A stretch of DNA of 64,000 nucleotides from Methylomonas methanica MC09. Its GTDB lineage: Bacteria > Pseudomonadota > Gammaproteobacteria > Methylococcales > Methylomonadaceae. The notes beneath the pieces are model-generated. The model was given only the letters and a program-made list of their open reading frames with translations. It was not told the origin of the DNA and made no database searches. Every line of letters begins with the position of its first letter. Positions within the stretch are counted from its first letter, which is position 1. The translations under genes were made by a program, and so were the position numbers. The stretch lies in NCBI RefSeq assembly GCF_000214665.1, contig NC_015572.1:1798001-1862000 (forward strand), read 5' to 3'. Of the stretch, positions 1 through 10,424 are shown piece by piece.

Positions 1-643
1 CGATCCCGATATCGTTCAGCGTTTGGCGCAAGAAGTTAAGGATTTATGTGATGCCGGTATTCAAGTTGGTTTGGTAATAGGCGGCGGGAATATCTTACGC
101 GGTGCCGAAAAAGCCTCCGACGGTCTAAATCGGGTCACCAGCGATCAAATGGGGATGCTGGCGACTGTTATCAATGCCTTGGCGATGCAGGATGCTCTGG
201 AATACCTGGGTCAACCGGTACGGGTGATGACGGCATTGAAAATCAACCAAGTGTGCGAGGATTATATTCGCCGCCGCGCCGTCAGGCATTTGGAAAAAGG
301 CCGGGTGACTATTTTTGCGGCCGGTACCGGTAATCCGTTTTTTACCACCGATACCGCAGCCAGTTTACGCGCCATCGAAATCGATGCGCAGCTGATGATC
401 AAGGCCACCAAAGTTAAGGGTGTGTATTCAGCAGACCCCAATAAAGTGGCCGACGCCGTGTTTTATCCACGTTTAACGTATGATGAAGCGATAGACCAGC
501 GTCTAAACGTGATGGATACCACGGCCTTGGTGTTATGCCGTGACAACAACCTGCCGATGCGGGTAATGAATATTTTTGAGCCGGGGGCGGTCATGCGCTT
601 AATGCGCGGCGAGGACATCGGCTCTCTAATTGTGAGGAAATAG
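1..643 (+). CDS. pyrH: UMP kinase, 5'-truncated by the window edge
   Basis: Phosphorylates UMP to UDP with ATP in the cytoplasm, feeding pyrimidine nucleotide synthesis. The frame is open from base 2, so the N-terminus, including the first glycine-rich loop, lies outside the window; about 213 of roughly 240 residues are visible. Seen directly: [10 protein letters not shown], the DQMGMLATV segment, [13 protein letters not shown], and [13 protein letters not shown], all hallmarks of the bacterial amino-acid-kinase-type UMP kinase. A TTG at base 23 lies inside the gene and is not its start. The stop is one base before the frr start, so the two are cotranscribed, as in most gammaproteobacteria. 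Confidence 0.97.
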   Translation, partial: DPDIVQRLAQEVKDLCDAGIQVGLVIGGGNILRGAEKASDGLNRVTSDQMGMLATVINALAMQDALEYLGQPVRVMTALKINQVCEDYIRRRAVRHLEKGRVTIFAAGTGNPFFTTDTAASLRAIEIDAQLMIKATKVKGVYSADPNKVADAVFYPRLTYDEAIDQRLNVMDTTALVLCRDNNLPMRVMNIFEPGAVMRLMRGEDIGSLIVRK

Positions 644-644
644 A

Positions 645-1202
645 ATGATCAGTGATATTCAACAAGATGCTGCGGCGCGCATGGCAAAAAGCATAGAAGC
701 GTTGCAAAAGGCCTTTACCAAGATCAGAACCGGACGGGCCCATCCCAGTCTGCTGGACCAGATTAGCGTGAGTTATTACGGTTCGGAATCGCAATTGTCG
801 CAAGTGGCCAATGTTTCGGTCGAAGATGCCAGAACCTTGAAAGTGGTGCCCTGGGAAAAAGGCATGGTGCAAGCCATTGAAAAAGCCATTTTGTCTTCCG
901 GATTGGGTTTAAACCCGGCAACTCAGGGAACGGTGATCCGCATTCCGTTACCTGCTTTAACCGAAGAACGTCGCCGTGATTTGGTGAAAGTGGTTAAAAG
1001 CGAAGCGGAACAGGGTCGCGTTTCGATAAGAAACATTCGCCGCGATGCCAATGCAGCCATCAAGGATGCATTAAAGGAAAAACTGATTTCCGAGGACGAT
1101 GCCCGGCAAGGTGAAGATAAAATTCAAAAATTGACGGATCAATACATCAAGGAAGTGGAAAAGCATCTTGAAGAAAAAGAAGCTGATTTGTTGTCCATGT
1201 AG
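645..1202 (+). CDS. frr: Ribosome recycling factor
   Basis: Splits post-termination ribosomes together with EF-G. The 185-residue product has the usual family length. It carries the conserved [12 protein letters not shown] helix, the [15 protein letters not shown] segment, and the C-terminal helical part with [28 protein letters not shown] Shine-Dalgarno sequence overlapping the end of pyrH supports the ATG. It is the second gene of the pyrH-frr-uppS-cdsA-dxr-rseP run, and only 17 bases separate it from uppS. Confidence 0.98.
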   Translation: MISDIQQDAAARMAKSIEALQKAFTKIRTGRAHPSLLDQISVSYYGSESQLSQVANVSVEDARTLKVVPWEKGMVQAIEKAILSSGLGLNPATQGTVIRIPLPALTEERRRDLVKVVKSEAEQGRVSIRNIRRDANAAIKDALKEKLISEDDARQGEDKIQKLTDQYIKEVEKHLEEKEADLLSM

Positions 1203-1219
1203 GTTGAACGAGCACACAC

Positions 1220-1984
1220 ATGGCAAATGAACTGGATAGCAAATTGATAGTCAACGGAAGCAATCCGAGGCATATCGCCATTATCATGGACGGCAACGGC
1301 CGTTGGGCGCAAAAGCGGATGATGCCCCGAATCATGGGGCATCACGCGGGTGTAAAAGTTGTAAGAAAAATCGTTGAGTACTGTGCCAAGCAAAACATCG
1401 AAGTGTTATCGCTGTTTGCCTTTAGCAGCGAAAATTGGCGGCGGCCCAAGGAGGAAGTCAGTCTGTTGATGGAATTGTTCATGAACACGCTGCAAACCCA
1501 GGTCGATAAATTGGATAAAAACAATATCCGTTTGCGCATCATTGGCGATAAAGCGGCGTTTCCGGAAAGATTGCAGGAAAAAATTCGCGCCGCCGAGGCT
1601 CAAACTGCCGGAAATGACGGTATGACCTTGCTGATTGCGGCTAACTACGGCGGCCGATGGGATATTACCCAGGCAGTGCAAAAAATTGCCGCCGGTATCA
1701 AAGCCGGTCAAATCCAGGAACAGGCCATTACGGAAGATCTGATTAACAGTTATTTGGTAACGGCCGATTTGCCGGAGCCGGATTTGTTCATTCGTTCGGG
1801 CGGCGAAGAACGGGTCAGTAATTTTTTACTTTGGCAATTGGCTTATACCGAATTTTTCTTTACCGATGTACTATGGCCGGAATTTGATCAAGCCATGATG
1901 CAAAAAGCCATTGATAGTTTTAAGAGTAGGCAGCGGCGATTTGGTCATACCGGCGAACAAGTCATTGATAAGCGCATTCTTTAG
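1220..1984 (+). CDS. uppS: Undecaprenyl diphosphate synthase
   Basis: A cis-prenyltransferase that adds isopentenyl units to farnesyl diphosphate, making the lipid carrier for peptidoglycan and O-antigen. At 254 residues it is close to the E. coli enzyme. Visible signatures are IIMDGNGRWAQKR (catalytic Asp and phosphate-binding loop), FAFSSENWRRP, and RSGGEERVSNFLLWQLAYTEFFF near the C-terminus. The commonest version of that last block starts RTGG; here it is RSGG, a conservative change. It sits between frr and cdsA on the same strand. Confidence 0.97.
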   Translation: MANELDSKLIVNGSNPRHIAIIMDGNGRWAQKRMMPRIMGHHAGVKVVRKIVEYCAKQNIEVLSLFAFSSENWRRPKEEVSLLMELFMNTLQTQVDKLDKNNIRLRIIGDKAAFPERLQEKIRAAEAQTAGNDGMTLLIAANYGGRWDITQAVQKIAAGIKAGQIQEQAITEDLINSYLVTADLPEPDLFIRSGGEERVSNFLLWQLAYTEFFFTDVLWPEFDQAMMQKAIDSFKSRQRRFGHTGEQVIDKRIL

Positions 1985-2019
1985 CCACTTTCCATAACCA
2001 TAATAATTAAAAGTAAACT

Positions 2020-2925
2020 ATGTTAGTACAACGCATTTTAACGGCATCGGTGTTAGCGGCTGTCGTCGTATTGGCGGTCTTGCAATTGCCTGCCATCTAT
2101 TTTTCATTGTTTATCGCTATCGTTACCTTCGGCGCCGCTTGGGAATGGTTGTCACTGACCAATGTGGAAAAGCCGAGTAAAAAGATTTTGTTTTTTGTGG
2201 CGTTAATATTTCCGATGCTGGGCGTTACCTATTGGACGGTGTTTCTGGAATTATTGGGCGAAGCCATGGAGTGGCCGGAAGTCAAAGACTATTCCGACGC
2301 CCTGGAATGGCTGGTAATCGCACCGGTATTGTTTTGGATATTGGCTATGATAGTCATCAGGCAATCGGCTGCGCAATTATTGACCATGGAATTCAAGCCC
2401 CGTGTCAAAGCCTTTTTGGGCTGGCTGGCGTTGCTATCCGCCTGGATGTTCCTGAGCAAATTAAGAGCCTATTATGGTCCCGGCATGGTGCTGTACTTCC
2501 TGGTGTTAATTTGCGCGGCGGATATCAGCGCGTATTTTGTCGGAAAGAAATGGGGCAAGGATAAACTGGCGCCGGAAATCAGCCCCGGAAAAACCGTGCA
2601 AGGCATGTATGGCGCCCTGGCCGCGGCCGTGGTTTGCGCAATAGGCTTGCGCTTGTATTACGGTCTGGAAGCACTGCAATCCGAGGATGCGGCATTGGCT
2701 ATTCTGATGACTATAGATTTACTGATACTCTCGGTTTTAACCGTATTGGTTTCCATATACGGCGATTTGTTTTTCAGTCTGATTAAACGGCAAAAAGGCG
2801 TTAAAGACAGTGGAAGCCTGCTGCCCGGTCACGGCGGTATTTTGGATAGAGTCGACAGCATCATTGCCGCCGCGCCATTTTTCTATGCCGGTATTGTACT
2901 GATCGGCCGGAGCGTATTCGCATGA
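2020..2925 (+). CDS. cdsA: Phosphatidate cytidylyltransferase (CDP-diglyceride synthase)
   Basis: Converts phosphatidic acid and CTP to CDP-diacylglycerol, the branch point of phospholipid synthesis, in the inner membrane. The 301-residue protein is largely hydrophobic, with several predicted transmembrane segments. It ends with the CDP-diglyceride synthase signature: [11 protein letters not shown] followed by [14 protein letters not shown]. The stop overlaps the dxr start by four bases (ATGA), which suggests translational coupling. Confidence 0.96.
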   Translation: MLVQRILTASVLAAVVVLAVLQLPAIYFSLFIAIVTFGAAWEWLSLTNVEKPSKKILFFVALIFPMLGVTYWTVFLELLGEAMEWPEVKDYSDALEWLVIAPVLFWILAMIVIRQSAAQLLTMEFKPRVKAFLGWLALLSAWMFLSKLRAYYGPGMVLYFLVLICAADISAYFVGKKWGKDKLAPEISPGKTVQGMYGALAAAVVCAIGLRLYYGLEALQSEDAALAILMTIDLLILSVLTVLVSIYGDLFFSLIKRQKGVKDSGSLLPGHGGILDRVDSIIAAAPFFYAGIVLIGRSVFA

Positions 2926-4106
2926 AGGGTATTTGCATTCTCGGTGCCACCGGCTCGATCGGCGTTAGCACTCTCGACGTGGTAGCCCGCCACCCGGATC
3001 AATATCGAGTAGTCGCGTTGACTGCCAACGGCAATATCGATGTATTGTACGAACAATGCGTCGCGCACCGTCCCGAATATGCGGTAGTGGCAACCGAAAG
3101 CAAAGCCGAAGAGTTCAAGCAGCGGATAGCGGCGTCCCCGGTTGCGGATATTAAAGTTTTGGCGGGTGCCGAAGCGTTGGCCAAGGTGGCGACTTTGGAG
3201 AATGTCGATGCGGTGATGGCGGCGATAGTCGGTGCCGCCGGCTTATTGCCGACTTTAGCGGCAGCCAAAGCCGGTAAAACCGTGTTGCTGGCCAACAAGG
3301 AGGCGTTGGTGATGTCCGGGCAAATCTTCATGCAGGCCGTAAGCGATTCCGGTGCCGTATTGTTGCCGATAGACAGCGAACACAATGCCATTTTTCAATG
3401 CATGCCTGCCGGCTATACCCCCGGCCATACGGCCAAACAGGCCCGCCGAATTTTGTTGACGGCATCCGGCGGCCCTTTCCGGAAAACGCCGCTGGAAACC
3501 TTGCCCGACATGACTCCGGATCAAGCGGTAGCGCATCCGAAATGGGACATGGGGCGGAAAATTTCGGTGGATTCGGCCACCATGATGAATAAAGGTTTGG
3601 AGCTGATTGAAGCCTGCCTGCTGTTCAATATGGAACCCGATCAGATTCAGGTGGTGATTCATCCGCAAAGTATCATCCATTCCATGGTCGATTATGTCGA
3701 CGGTTCGGTATTGGCGCAAATGGGCAACCCCGACATGCGTACCCCGATCGCCCACGCCATGGCTTGGCCGGAACGTTTCGATTCCGGTGTGACGCCTTTG
3801 GATATTTTCGAAGTGGCCCATATGGATTTCGAACGGCCCGATCTGCAGCGCTTTCCTTGTTTAAGGCTGGCGTATGAAGCGATCAAAGCCGGCGGCATCA
3901 TGCCGACCGTATTAAATGCGGCCAATGAAATCGCCGTGGAAGCGTTTTTAAATGAAGAAGTGAAATTCACCGATATTGCCCTCATCATCGAACGCAGTAT
4001 GGCCCAGTTTAAACCGGACAATGCCGATAGCTTGGAGCTGGTTCTACAAGCAGACCGACGAGCGCGGGATGTAGCCAAAACCGTTATCGGAAACTTGGCG
4101 GCCTGA
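2922..4106 (+). CDS. dxr: 1-deoxy-D-xylulose 5-phosphate reductoisomerase
   Basis: Makes 2-C-methyl-D-erythritol 4-phosphate, the committed step of the non-mevalonate isoprenoid pathway, using NADPH and a divalent metal. The 394 residues include the N-terminal NADPH loop [18 protein letters not shown], the substrate and metal loop [10 protein letters not shown], and [15 protein letters not shown]. The ATG overlaps the cdsA stop, and its own TGA shares a base with the rseP ATG. Cotranscription with uppS joins supply and use of isoprenoid precursors. Confidence 0.97.
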   Translation: MKGICILGATGSIGVSTLDVVARHPDQYRVVALTANGNIDVLYEQCVAHRPEYAVVATESKAEEFKQRIAASPVADIKVLAGAEALAKVATLENVDAVMAAIVGAAGLLPTLAAAKAGKTVLLANKEALVMSGQIFMQAVSDSGAVLLPIDSEHNAIFQCMPAGYTPGHTAKQARRILLTASGGPFRKTPLETLPDMTPDQAVAHPKWDMGRKISVDSATMMNKGLELIEACLLFNMEPDQIQVVIHPQSIIHSMVDYVDGSVLAQMGNPDMRTPIAHAMAWPERFDSGVTPLDIFEVAHMDFERPDLQRFPCLRLAYEAIKAGGIMPTVLNAANEIAVEAFLNEEVKFTDIALIIERSMAQFKPDNADSLELVLQADRRARDVAKTVIGNLAA

Positions 4107-5470
4107 TGGAAACCCTGCATACCCTGTTTTACTTCACCGTAGCCATTGCGGTGCTAGTGGCATTTCATGAGCTCGGCCATTTTTGGGTGGCGCGGCTGAC
4201 AGGGGTCAAGGTGATTCGGTTTTCGATCGGCTTCGGTAAAAAACTCTGGGCCTACCAAAAAAATCCCGCACAAACCGAGTTCGTAGTGTCGGCCATACCC
4301 TTGGGCGGTTACGTCAAGATGGTCGACGAAAGGGAAGGCGAGGTTGCCGCGGCGGATTTACCCTATGCTTTCAACCGGCAATCGGTAGGCGTCAGGACGG
4401 CCATAGTGGCCGCCGGACCGCTGTTTAATTTAATCCTGGCGGTGTTTTTGTTTTGGGTAGTCATGGTGGTGGGCGAAACCGGCCTAAAACCCATTCTGGG
4501 CCCAGTCGCGACCGGCACCCTGGCTGCGGAAGCGGGGTTTCAAGCGGGCGACCAAATTATCAGCGTCAACCAAAAACCCACGCCTACCTGGGCCATGGCC
4601 TTGGATGAGTTGTTTTCATCGGCTATCGACGGCCAACGAGACATTGTGGTCGATGTGATAACCCGCGACGACCAGAAGCAATTTCGCGCGCTGGTGCTGA
4701 CCGATGACGATGTGCAAAGCCCGGAAGTGTTGAACGAACGCCTGGGTTTAAAGCCCTTCATACCGGTCATTAAGCCGATAATCGGAAAACTGATGGAAGA
4801 CGGTCCCGCCAAACAAGCGGGCTTGCAAACCGGCGATTTGATACTACGTGCTGACGATCAACCGATTGAGGATTGGCAGCAATGGGTCGACTACATTCAA
4901 GCCAAGCCGGATGTCGAGATTAATGTCACGCTGGAACGCAAGGATGTTCAAACCCAGCTCAAATTAACACCGCGTAAAGAGGAGCTGCCGGACGGCAAAG
5001 TGGTCGGAAAAATCGGCGCCGGGGTGGAGATACCCGAGGCGATGATGCGCGATTTGCAGGTAGAGTATTCGCTACCGCCCCTTGAAGCCATTCCGGTTGC
5101 ATTCGAAAAAACCTGGTTTTATTCGCTAAGCACCGTAAAAATGATAGGCAAAATGTTTGTCGGTTCAGCTTCGGTGAAAAATTTGAGCGGCCCGATCAGT
5201 ATTGCCCAATACGCCGGCCAGTCGGCTGAAATGGGCTTTACCGCCTTCCTGAAGTTTTTAGGTTTAATCAGTGTCAGCCTGGGTGTTTTGAATCTTTTGC
5301 CGGTACCCGTGCTGGACGGTGGTCATTTGCTGTTTTATGCGGTGGAAGTCATTAAGGGCAGCCCTGTTTCGGATAGAGTGCAAATGGTTTTTCAACAGAT
5401 GGGCATGCTGGTGTTAATGTCTTTAATGGCACTGGCACTGTTCTTGGATTTGGATCGTTTATTTCAATAG
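4106..5470 (+). CDS. rseP: Site-2 intramembrane zinc protease RseP
   Basis: Cleaves anti-sigma factor RseA within the membrane during the envelope stress response, and also clears signal-peptide remnants. The 454 residues show the zinc site HELGHFWVARLTGVKV near the N-terminus, two PDZ domains in the middle (about residues 125-300), and the C-terminal NLLPVPVLDGGHLLFYAVE segment with the third metal ligand. The start shares a base with the dxr stop. The usual next gene, bamA, is absent. Confidence 0.97.
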   Translation: METLHTLFYFTVAIAVLVAFHELGHFWVARLTGVKVIRFSIGFGKKLWAYQKNPAQTEFVVSAIPLGGYVKMVDEREGEVAAADLPYAFNRQSVGVRTAIVAAGPLFNLILAVFLFWVVMVVGETGLKPILGPVATGTLAAEAGFQAGDQIISVNQKPTPTWAMALDELFSSAIDGQRDIVVDVITRDDQKQFRALVLTDDDVQSPEVLNERLGLKPFIPVIKPIIGKLMEDGPAKQAGLQTGDLILRADDQPIEDWQQWVDYIQAKPDVEINVTLERKDVQTQLKLTPRKEELPDGKVVGKIGAGVEIPEAMMRDLQVEYSLPPLEAIPVAFEKTWFYSLSTVKMIGKMFVGSASVKNLSGPISIAQYAGQSAEMGFTAFLKFLGLISVSLGVLNLLPVPVLDGGHLLFYAVEVIKGSPVSDRVQMVFQQMGMLVLMSLMALALFLDLDRLFQ

Positions 5471-5471
5471 C

Positions 5472-5490
5472 ACTGAACGAAATGTTCAGT
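5472..5490. terminator. Hairpin directly after rseP
   Basis: ACTGAAC and GTTCAGT form a perfect 7-bp stem around a 5-base loop, starting one base after the rseP stop. No T-tract follows, so it may be a weak or Rho-assisted terminator, or an mRNA 3' end stabiliser, at the close of the pyrH-rseP run. Confidence 0.4.
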
Positions 5491-5534
5491 TCAAAGTCCA
5501 CCTCACTTTATCAAACCTCTAAATTGGTCATACC

Positions 5535-6245
5535 ATGAAAAAAATCTCTGGAATTTTATTGTTTGCGGCCGCCATGCTGACGGTCAATAACGTTTCCGCG
5601 GACGAAGCGGCAATTAAAAAAGCCTTAGGCGAATTCATTCCGGGCGCGCAAGTCGACTCCGTTAAACCCAGTGAAGTGAAGGGCTTGTTCGAGGTGATCG
5701 CCGGCGGCAACATTTTCTATGCTTCGGAAGATGGTCGCTATTTGTTGCAAGGCCAGTTGTTCGATGCCGTCGAAAAGAAAAACATCACCGAGAGCAAGCT
5801 GGCGAACGTACGCAAAGCAGCCTTGGATAATGTCGGCGAGAAAAACATGATTATCTTCAAGCCGGCGGCCAGCAAACATGTGGTTTCCGTGTTTACCGAC
5901 ATCGATTGCGGTTATTGCCGCAAATTGCATTCTGAAATTGATCAATATCTGGCGAAGGGGATTACCGTGCGTTATCTGTTCTTCCCACGGGCCGGCAAGG
6001 GTTCCGAGTCTTACTCCAAAGCCGTATCGGTCTGGTGCGCTGCCGATAGGCAAAAGGCCTTAACTGACGCCAAAAAAGGCGATACCTTGGAATCCAAAAC
6101 CTGCGACAACCCGGTCGATCAACATATGGCCTTGGGCGAGGCGTTCGGCATGAGCGGTACGCCGATGATCGTCACCGAGAAAGGTAATATTCTGCCGGGT
6201 TATGTGCCTGCGGTGCAGTTGGCAAAAATTTTGAGCAACGAATAA
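5535..6245 (+). CDS. dsbC: Periplasmic thiol:disulfide interchange protein DsbC
   Basis: A disulfide isomerase that reshuffles wrong disulfides in periplasmic proteins; DsbD normally keeps it reduced. The 236-residue product has a signal peptide of about 22 residues ending at VSA. An N-terminal dimerisation region follows, then a thioredoxin-fold domain with the active site DIDCGYCRKLH and the cis-proline loop SGTPMIV. It occupies the place where bamA is usually found after rseP, with a 64-base gap, so it probably has its own promoter. Confidence 0.94.
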   Translation: MKKISGILLFAAAMLTVNNVSADEAAIKKALGEFIPGAQVDSVKPSEVKGLFEVIAGGNIFYASEDGRYLLQGQLFDAVEKKNITESKLANVRKAALDNVGEKNMIIFKPAASKHVVSVFTDIDCGYCRKLHSEIDQYLAKGITVRYLFFPRAGKGSESYSKAVSVWCAADRQKALTDAKKGDTLESKTCDNPVDQHMALGEAFGMSGTPMIVTEKGNILPGYVPAVQLAKILSNE

Positions 6246-6284
6246 TTGCGCTCTTAACAAGATTTATCTTTGCTAACGTTATAG

Positions 6285-6335
6285 GCATGTATGGGCGACA
6301 TATTGCCGTCCATACATGCAAGCCGTAAAACGGCT
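6285..6335. terminator. Paired hairpins between convergent dsbC and mutS
   Basis: Two dyads lie between the convergent genes. The first has 10-bp perfect arms GCATGTATGG and CCATACATGC (6285-6294 and 6310-6319). The second is AGCCGT-AAA-ACGGCT (6321-6335), eight bases past the mutS stop in the mutS direction. Position and symmetry fit a bidirectional transcription end, although neither strand has a clear T-run. Confidence 0.5.
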
Positions 6336-6342
6336 TATTCAG

Positions 6343-8916
6343 TTACTGCCATTCTTTTAACATCTTCTTCAGTCGATACAACTCGTCCAGCGCCTGACGC
6401 GGACTGAGACTATCGGGATCGATTTCCTCCAGCAGTACTACCGCCGGATGGTATTCGCGACTGGTAAATAAATCCAACTGATTTACTTCATGATGGCTCT
6501 GTTGTTCTATATAAGCGGTATTTTCCAATTGCTGTAACTTGCTTTTGGCGTTGGCAATCACGCTTTGCGGTACACCCGCCAGTGCTGCCACCTGTAAGCC
6601 ATAACTTTGGCTGGCGGGGCCGTCTTTGACAGCATGCAAAAATACGATTTTGTCGCCGTGTTCCATGGCATCCAGATGAATATTATGGATGCCGGCCTGC
6701 TCCTCGGCCAGTGTGGTCAGTTCGAAGTAATGGGTGGCAAACAGCGTGTATGCGCGGGTTTGCCGGGCCAGATAGTCCGCGCAGGCCCAGGCCAGCGAAA
6801 GCCCGTCGAAGGTGCTGGTGCCGCGGCCGATTTCGTCCATCAATATCAAACTGTTGCTGGTGGCGTTATGCAGGATGTTAGCGGTTTCCGACATCTCCAC
6901 CATAAAGGTCGAGCGGCCACTGGACAAGTCGTCCGAAGCGCCGATACGGGTGAAAATTTTATCGATAGGCCCGCAGCGTAGCGATTGTGCCGGGACAAAA
7001 CATCCGATATGGGCCAGCAACACGATCAAGGCCGCCTGACGCATGTAAGTGGATTTACCGCCCATATTAGGACCGGTAATGACCAGCATGCGGCGTTCGT
7101 CGGAAAAATCCAAATCGTTAGCCACGAAAGGGATGCTGGACAGTTGTTCCACCACCAAGTGGCGGCCGGCGACGATGGTTATGCCGGGTTCCCGATCCAG
7201 AACCGGCTGCGACAAATTTAAGGTTTCGGCGCGTTCGGCGAAATTCACCAGTACGTCCAGCTCGGCCAGCGCCTCGGCGCATAATTGCAAATCCAGCAAA
7301 GAGGCGGCCAGGGTAGTCAGTAATTCGTCGTACAAGGCTTTCTCGAACGACAGCGATTTTTCCCGGGCGCTGAGTACTTTGTCTTCAAAGCTTTTTAATT
7401 CGGCGGTGATATAACGCTCGGCGCCTTTCAGGGTTTGTTTACGGGTGTAATGCGCCGGCACCTTGTCGGCTTGGGTATTCGATATCTCGATGTAATAGCC
7501 ATGCACCCGGTTGTAATTGACTTTTAAATTGTTGATGCCGGTACTGGCGCGCTCGCGCAACTCCATATCGATCAAAAACTGATCGGCGTTTTGACTGAGA
7601 TTGCGCAGTTCGTCCAATTCCGGGTGATAGCCCGGCGCGATTACGCCGCCATCGCGGATCAATACCGGCGGGTTATCGATGATGGCCCGTTGCAGCAGAT
7701 CCAGCATATGCGGTTGTTCCCGCAAGGCTTGCCGCAGTTGCTCAAGGTGCGGGTTCTCGCTATCGGCCAGTTGCGTTTGTAAAACCGGCAATATCGCCAA
7801 AGTCTGACGTAAAACCAATAAATCCCGCGGTCTGGCGGATTTCAAGGCAATGCGCGAGCTGATGCGCTCGATATCGCCCACCTGGCGCAGACTGCTTTGT
7901 AAGTCGCGGTATAACTGGTTCTCCAGTAAACTGGCTACGCAAGCATAGCGGCCGTTAACGATGGCATGATCCCTTAATGGACGGTGTATCCAACGCCGCA
8001 GGCAACGTCCGCCCATGGCGGTGGCGGTTTTATCCAATACGCCGAGCAAGGTGTATTGCAATTGTCCACTGGGATGGCTGTCCAACTCCAGATTACGGCG
8101 GCTGGCCGCATCCAGGCTGATGCTGTCGTCGGAATCTTCCACCCGAATCCCTTGAATATGGGGCAGGGCGCTTTGCTGGGTATCGCGTACATACTGCAAC
8201 AAACAACCCGCCGCGCAAATCGCCGCCGGCAGCTGTTCGCAGCCGAAGCCTTTAAGATCGTGGCTATTGAACTGCTTTAAAATCAGTTGCCGGCAACTGT
8301 CCAAGTCGAAATGCCAGGGCGGCCGTTTGCATAAGCCCTTGCGTTCCTTGAGGGCGGCGGGTAACGCCGTGTCTTCGCTGTAGAGCAATTCGGCCGGATT
8401 CAGGCGCTCGATTTCGCTGAGTAACTGGGTTTCAGTATCTTGCTGCTGCAGTACGAACTTGCCGCTGCCTAGGTCCAGCGTCGCCAGACCGTAACAATTG
8501 TCGAACACCGCCAATGCCACCAGCAAATTGTCCTTACGGTCTTCCAGTAAGGCTTCGTCAGTCACGGTGCCGGGCGTGACGATGCGCACCACCTTGCGTT
8601 CGACCGGTCCCTTGGATTTGGCCGGGTCGCCGATCTGTTCGCAAATGGCAATCGACTCGCCCTGTTTCAGCAGGCGGCCGATGTAATTTTCCGCCGCATG
8701 GTAGGGAATACCGGCCATGGGGATAGGCTGGCCGCCGGAGTGCCCGCGCGCGGTAAGCGTGATATCCAGCAATTGCGCGGCCTTTTTGGCATCGTCGAAG
8801 AACAGCTCGTAAAAATCCCCCATGCGGTAAAAAAGTAAGGTGTCCGGGTGTTGCGATTTGATGCGTAAATATTGCTGCATCATCGGCGTGTGTTGAACTG
8901 GCTGATCTTTGCTCAT
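6343..8916 (-). CDS. mutS: DNA mismatch repair protein MutS
   Basis: Recognises mismatches and small loops and recruits MutL. I place the start at the ATG whose product begins [17 protein letters not shown], which aligns with E. coli MutS, giving 857 residues against about 853 in E. coli. An in-frame extension of 49 codons upstream is open but has no MutS-like sequence. Seen: the mismatch-binding motif [11 protein letters not shown] near the N-terminus (Phe-x-Glu), Walker [22 protein letters not shown], and ATHYFELT. It is monocistronic and convergent with dsbC. Confidence 0.97.
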   Translation of the reverse strand: MSKDQPVQHTPMMQQYLRIKSQHPDTLLFYRMGDFYELFFDDAKKAAQLLDITLTARGHSGGQPIPMAGIPYHAAENYIGRLLKQGESIAICEQIGDPAKSKGPVERKVVRIVTPGTVTDEALLEDRKDNLLVALAVFDNCYGLATLDLGSGKFVLQQQDTETQLLSEIERLNPAELLYSEDTALPAALKERKGLCKRPPWHFDLDSCRQLILKQFNSHDLKGFGCEQLPAAICAAGCLLQYVRDTQQSALPHIQGIRVEDSDDSISLDAASRRNLELDSHPSGQLQYTLLGVLDKTATAMGGRCLRRWIHRPLRDHAIVNGRYACVASLLENQLYRDLQSSLRQVGDIERISSRIALKSARPRDLLVLRQTLAILPVLQTQLADSENPHLEQLRQALREQPHMLDLLQRAIIDNPPVLIRDGGVIAPGYHPELDELRNLSQNADQFLIDMELRERASTGINNLKVNYNRVHGYYIEISNTQADKVPAHYTRKQTLKGAERYITAELKSFEDKVLSAREKSLSFEKALYDELLTTLAASLLDLQLCAEALAELDVLVNFAERAETLNLSQPVLDREPGITIVAGRHLVVEQLSSIPFVANDLDFSDERRMLVITGPNMGGKSTYMRQAALIVLLAHIGCFVPAQSLRCGPIDKIFTRIGASDDLSSGRSTFMVEMSETANILHNATSNSLILMDEIGRGTSTFDGLSLAWACADYLARQTRAYTLFATHYFELTTLAEEQAGIHNIHLDAMEHGDKIVFLHAVKDGPASQSYGLQVAALAGVPQSVIANAKSKLQQLENTAYIEQQSHHEVNQLDLFTSREYHPAVVLLEEIDPDSLSPRQALDELYRLKKMLKEWQ

Positions 8917-9494
8917 ATATTGAAAATCGTGGTCTGTAGGCGTGTGGCCACTATGGTTCGGCCAAGCCAGTCTGCGTTGGCGTAACATTCGGACAATCGA
9001 CCTTTCAATGTTACGCCAGCACACTAGCTCGATAGGGCGCCTGAATCTCGGCTGTTTGGACAATCCGTAATTATCTCCGATTATTCAGGGTCGCGTCTAA
9101 CTGCATCTATATGACCGTTCCCACTTTGGCAACACTGGAGCGCGGATACATGCTGGGTTGCGAGACCAGGATACAAGCAAACGATGCTTGGCGATTTCAG
9201 GGGACATCGGGCGGCTTGGCGTGGAAAGGATGTGTGGCTTGTGACCCGTGCGCCTCAATGCCGCTAAATTGGTTGACTAATCCATATAGCGGCATGCAGA
9301 ATCGCTAATAGGATAACCGAGGTCGAATGCCAAGGCTTTAACGAGGGTAGCTGTGCGCTTGAATGGTAGTGACCGAGTATTTGGCGTCGAAAAATAAATC
9401 CGGCTTTTGACCTGACATTACGCTAAGGCTTTGTGCTAGCGTATTTGCAGCGCGCGGTTTTAATTCAAGCGCCGGCTTTGACGGAGTGTTCAGC
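8917..9494. other. Gene-free interval between mutS and the MBL-fold gene
   Basis: About 580 bases with no convincing gene. A 65-codon plus-strand ORF at 9111-9308 has no recognisable features. The interval must hold promoters for the two divergent genes. Two dyads are visible: one with 12-bp arms at 8978-9018 (listed separately), and TACGCTA/TAGCGTA at 9419-9443 just upstream of the hydrolase gene. Confidence 0.6.
8978..9018. repeat. Inverted repeat, 12-bp perfect arms, upstream of mutS
   Basis: TGGCGTAACATT (8978-8989) and AATGTTACGCCA (9007-9018) are perfect inverted copies separated by 17 bases, and the pairing can extend outward with a G-U pair. The element lies about 60-100 bases upstream of the mutS start. 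It could be a REP-like element, an operator, or a structured leader; no further copy was noticed in the window. Confidence 0.6.
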
Positions 9495-10424
9495 ATGAAA
9501 ACGAATTGCTATTGGCTACATAAACAGGCGGCCGCGTTGCTTTGCGGCATGTTAATCGGCGGCTCTACGGTGGCCGAATCAAAGACGCTGATGTTGCAGG
9601 TATTGGGTTCCGGCGGGCCTGAATTATCGGATAAGCGCGCCTCCACCTCTTATTTGCTCAGTTTAGGAGGCAAAGCCCGGCTATTGCTGGATACCGGGCC
9701 GGGCAGCAGTCTGCATTTCGAAGCGAGCGGGGCCGATTTTAACGATATAGACGCGGTGTTGTTTAGCCATTTTCATGTCGACCACAGCGCCGATTTGCCG
9801 GCTTATATCAAAGCCGGCTATTTCAGCGGTCGCGACCGGGATTTACGGGTGTACGGTCCGGTCGGCAATATCCTGATGCCGTCCACCCACGAGTTCGTTC
9901 AAGGCCTGTTCGGCGAACGCGGTGTTTACCGCTATTTGAACGAATACCTGGCACCCGGAACCAAAGCGGCGTACAAGCTCAAACCGATCGATATCAAACC
10001 ACAGGCCGATCAAGCCTATCAAATCAAATTATCGCCCGACATCACGTTACGCGCGGTCAGCGTACCGCATGGGCCGATTCCGGCCTTGGCTTGGCGTATC
10101 GAGTCCGGCGGCTGCGCTTTGACCTTTAGCGGCGACACCAATCTGCCCGGCCCCGGGTTGACTGATTTGGCGCGCGGTAGCGACTTGCTGATCGCCCACC
10201 ATGCGGTTCCGGAACACGCCGGTCCCGCTGCCTTGAGTTTACATATGCCGCCGTCCGCGATAGGCAAACTGGCCGCCGAAGCCGGCGTCAAACGCCTGTT
10301 GTTGTCCCATCGTATGCTACGTACAGCGCAAAGCGAAGCAGAAACCCTGCGCAAGATTCGCGAGCACTATGCGGGGCCGGTCGAGTTTGCCGAGGATATG
10401 ACGCGTTATCAACCTTGCCCGTGA
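9495..10424 (+). CDS. Exported metallo-beta-lactamase-fold hydrolase (RNase Z/phosphodiesterase-like)
   Basis: A metal-dependent hydrolase of unknown substrate. The chosen ATG has GGAG 8 bases upstream; a GTG nine bases earlier is less likely. Product about 309 residues, with a signal peptide of some 27 residues ending near VAES, so it is probably periplasmic. The core has the MBL metal motif SHFHVDHSADL, then VPHGPIPALAWRI, SGDTNLPGPG (third-motif Asp) and a late LLLSHRM histidine. This spacing resembles the RNase Z/arylsulfatase/cyclic phosphodiesterase branch rather than beta-lactamases. It precedes the secreted nuclease and 5'-nucleotidase genes, so a phosphoester substrate is plausible, but that is inference. 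Confidence 0.85.
   Translation: MKTNCYWLHKQAAALLCGMLIGGSTVAESKTLMLQVLGSGGPELSDKRASTSYLLSLGGKARLLLDTGPGSSLHFEASGADFNDIDAVLFSHFHVDHSADLPAYIKAGYFSGRDRDLRVYGPVGNILMPSTHEFVQGLFGERGVYRYLNEYLAPGTKAAYKLKPIDIKPQADQAYQIKLSPDITLRAVSVPHGPIPALAWRIESGGCALTFSGDTNLPGPGLTDLARGSDLLIAHHAVPEHAGPAALSLHMPPSAIGKLAAEAGVKRLLLSHRMLRTAQSEAETLRKIREHYAGPVEFAEDMTRYQPCP

Noticed and set aside
8917..9063. N-terminal extension of mutS by 49 codons
   Set aside because: The extension has no MutS-like sequence, while the internal ATG product aligns with the E. coli N-terminus and gives the normal length.
9111..9308. 65-codon plus-strand ORF upstream of the MBL-fold gene
   Set aside because: No ribosome binding site, family motif or operon partner was visible.
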